Below, piece by piece: positions 6,543-7,955 of a DNA stretch of 7,955 nucleotides (positions are counted from its first letter, which is position 1; every line of letters starts with the position of its first letter). Below the pieces are notes generated by a model, which was given only the letters and a program-made list of their open reading frames with translations, did no database searches and was not told the origin of the DNA. Where the stretch lies: NCBI GenBank assembly GCA_030595845.1, contig JAUVCL010000090.1, positions 1 to 7,955 of the forward strand. Reading direction: 5' to 3'. Position numbers and translations under genes: made by a program. This DNA is from Campylobacterota bacterium (GTDB lineage: Bacteria; Campylobacterota; Campylobacteria; Campylobacterales; Sulfurovaceae).

Positions 6543-7474
6543 CTATTTTTTAACCGATACGCTTTAGGATTCATCCCTTCATACCGTTTAAAAAAACGTC
6601 CCAGTTGTGAGAGTGTTTCAAAGTTGAGTGCATGCGAGATCTGTTTGATAGACATATCACTGAAACAGAGCAAGTACTGTATCTCTTTAATGAGACGCAC
6701 ATGGATATAGAAAAGTGCCGTATGATGTAGTGTTGATTTGATAGTCTCACTCAAATGTTGAGGGGTGATTCCCAGTAGATGTGCATACTCTTTTACACTC
6801 TTATTTTGCATATAATGCTCTTCTATGGAGTTGAGAAATTCTGAACTTATCTGCTGGGCTCTTGTAAGATCTTGCTTCCGTTCAGAGTGAAGTTTCGCAC
6901 GTTTTAGATGATAAAGCAATTGAATGATTAATAATCTTGAAATTATTTTATAATCATTTTTTTTAGATCTAAGTTCATCGTTTAACTGTTCATATAGTGT
7001 AACTACTTCTGCAAACTGAGTCATATCTAAAAGTACATCCTCCTGATATTTCTGATGAAAATTCAATAGATTACCCTCTACTCCGAGTAATGAACTTTCT
7101 CCTTCTATAAAATTTTTATCAAAAAGTAAAACATAGGTTTTTGCAACAGCAGAAGTATCTTCAAATGAAAATATTGATCCTGGATTTATAAGCTGAAGCG
7201 ATTGTGCTTTACTAACATAATCAAATTGATTAATAGTCCGCTTCGTCTCTCCTTTTAGCCGCAATATTAAAGCATAATAATTAAAACGTATAGGAATACC
7301 CTGACTCCCTGCTTTGTTATCTTCAAGCAACACTATATCTTTAGCATCAAAGTCATCTGCAAAAAAATCCATACCAAATCCTGGATCAGGTTTGAGTAAA
7401 TGTTTATAAGCATTAATACTCTGTTCTATTGTCAAGAGTGGAAGTATTGTATGCATATCAACCTTTTTGGACAT
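6539..7474 (-). CDS. AraC-family transcriptional regulator
   Basis: The C-terminal third is a typical AraC/XylS DNA-binding domain with two helix-turn-helix units: SVKEYAHLLGITPQHLSETI (226-245), and about 275-307 beginning SIKQISHALNF and ending in the family tail FFKRYEGMNPKAYR. Residues about 40-125 look like a cupin-type ligand or effector domain (FNYYALILRLKGE at 64-76, YVLLFDKNF at 114-122), followed by a helical linker (about 150-200). The effector cannot be told from the sequence. The longest frame starts at ATG 7474, but no ribosome site precedes it. ATG at 7456 (residue 7) has AAAGG 5 nt upstream and is the likelier start, giving 305 residues. The gene is divergent from the TorF-like porin gene with a 140-bp shared spacer, so it may control that gene or itself; this is inferred from position only. 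Confidence 0.9.
   Translation of the reverse strand: MSKKVDMHTILPLLTIEQSINAYKHLLKPDPGFGMDFFADDFDAKDIVLLEDNKAGSQGIPIRFNYYALILRLKGETKRTINQFDYVSKAQSLQLINPGSIFSFEDTSAVAKTYVLLFDKNFIEGESSLLGVEGNLLNFHQKYQEDVLLDMTQFAEVVTLYEQLNDELRSKKNDYKIISRLLIIQLLYHLKRAKLHSERKQDLTRAQQISSEFLNSIEEHYMQNKSVKEYAHLLGITPQHLSETIKSTLHHTALFYIHVRLIKEIQYLLCFSDMSIKQISHALNFETLSQLGRFFKRYEGMNPKAYRLKNR
7462..7466 (-). promoter_or_regulatory. Ribosome binding site favouring an internal start for the AraC-family gene
   Basis: AAAGG on the minus strand lies 5 nt before the ATG at 7456. The ATG six codons upstream, at 7474, is preceded only by AT-rich sequence. Confidence 0.5.
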
Positions 7475-7564
7475 AATATTACATAGTTTAGCACATGATT
7501 TATATAAAATCTTATCAAATGCATACTTTTATGAAATTTTGCTCTTTTATTTGGAATGATTTAA

Positions 7565-7573
7565 TGTTATTCT
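7565..7573 (+). promoter_or_regulatory. Candidate extended -10 promoter for the TorF-like gene
   Basis: TGTTATTCT fits TG-n-TAnnnT and would give transcription start near 7580 and a leader of about 35 nt. The spacer also holds a 10-bp palindrome TTTATATAAA (7499-7508), which overlaps a possible -10 for the divergent regulator. Confidence 0.35.
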
Positions 7574-7614
7574 ACTTATAGATATACTTCTTACTACTAA
7601 AAGGAAAAATCAAA

Positions 7615-7955
7615 GTGAAAAAATTAAATTTAGTATCCATTTTACTATTAGGTTCGTTAAGTATTCCATCTGTTATACAGGCAGAAGGGTTACATGTAAG
7701 TGGTAATGTGGGTGTAATGTCAAATTATATCTATAGAGGTATGACTCAAACTAATGACAAAGGATCTGTAAAAGCCGGTGTAAATGCTTTTTACAATGGT
7801 TTTTATGCAGGTACAACTATTCTGACAGTAGATCTTGGTACAGATGATAACTTTGAAATTGATTACTTTGCCGGATATACAAATAGTTTGGGTATTTTTA
7901 CTTATGATATGAATGTTTTTATCATAAGTTATGATGGAAGTACAGACAATTCTGA
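7615..7955 (+). CDS. TorF-like putative outer-membrane porin, 5' part
   Basis: The frame runs from GTG 7615 to the right edge, 113 complete codons without a stop, so the C-terminus is outside the window. AGGA at 7602-7605 lies 9 nt upstream. Residues 1-23 form a Sec signal peptide: KK, a hydrophobic core LVSILLLGSL, and a likely cleavage after IQA before EGLHV. The mature N-terminus, VSGNVGVMSNYIYRGMTQTN, matches the pattern of the TorF/Gcw_chp family (TIGR02001-like: N-x-G-x-x-S-x-Y-x-x-R-G-x-x-Q). Alternating hydrophobic residues, FYNGFYAGTTI and IDYFAGYT, indicate outer-membrane beta strands. Family members are predicted beta-barrel porins of about 200-250 residues with no settled substrate. 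The AraC-family gene is divergent and is a candidate regulator by position. Confidence 0.83.
   Translation, partial: MKKLNLVSILLLGSLSIPSVIQAEGLHVSGNVGVMSNYIYRGMTQTNDKGSVKAGVNAFYNGFYAGTTILTVDLGTDDNFEIDYFAGYTNSLGIFTYDMNVFIISYDGSTDNS

Noticed and set aside
7552..7567. Sigma-54 promoter upstream of the TorF-like gene
   Set aside because: A GG is present but the required GC at the correct spacing is missing.

Overview
The window looks like chromosomal DNA from a low-GC member of the Campylobacterota, of the Sulfurimonas/Sulfurovum type. The pointers are AT-rich codon use, short spacers, promoters that show a -10 (often TGnTATAAT-like) without a clear -35, a short ThiL, and a left-edge gene resembling proteins I associate with this phylum. 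The genus is inferred and was not tested by any search.

Layout from left to right. A minus-strand gene runs off the left edge (1-994). It encodes a protein with the outline of a succinate-dehydrogenase-type iron-sulfur subunit joined to an HdrB/CCG-type domain, but the expected cysteines are missing. It diverges from thiL (1131-1958, plus), which encodes thiamine-monophosphate kinase. thiL converges on a minus-strand GGDEF-EAL membrane protein (2082-4037), and a REP-like pair of palindromes fills the gap between them (1975-2072). Upstream of the GGDEF-EAL gene on the minus strand lie an FAD-dependent oxidoreductase of unassigned substrate (4115-5554) and a phosphoglycolate-phosphatase-like HAD hydrolase (5672-6346). 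These two are separated by a 116-bp inverted-repeat element that supplies the phosphatase stop codon and part of the oxidoreductase ribosome binding site. An AraC-family regulator (6539-7474, minus) follows. It is divergent from the 5' part of a TorF-like outer-membrane protein gene with a clear signal peptide (7615 to the right edge, plus).

The genes do not form one pathway. ThiL completes thiamine diphosphate synthesis, the HAD enzyme probably salvages 2-phosphoglycolate, the GGDEF-EAL protein probably couples a periplasmic signal to cyclic-di-GMP turnover, and the AraC/TorF-like pair is a plausible regulator-target couple. I see no defence system, phage gene, transposase, CRISPR array, tRNA or rRNA. 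The least ordinary signals are the cysteine-less iron-sulfur-like protein and the two different families of non-coding palindromic repeats. I found no convincing new multi-gene system.
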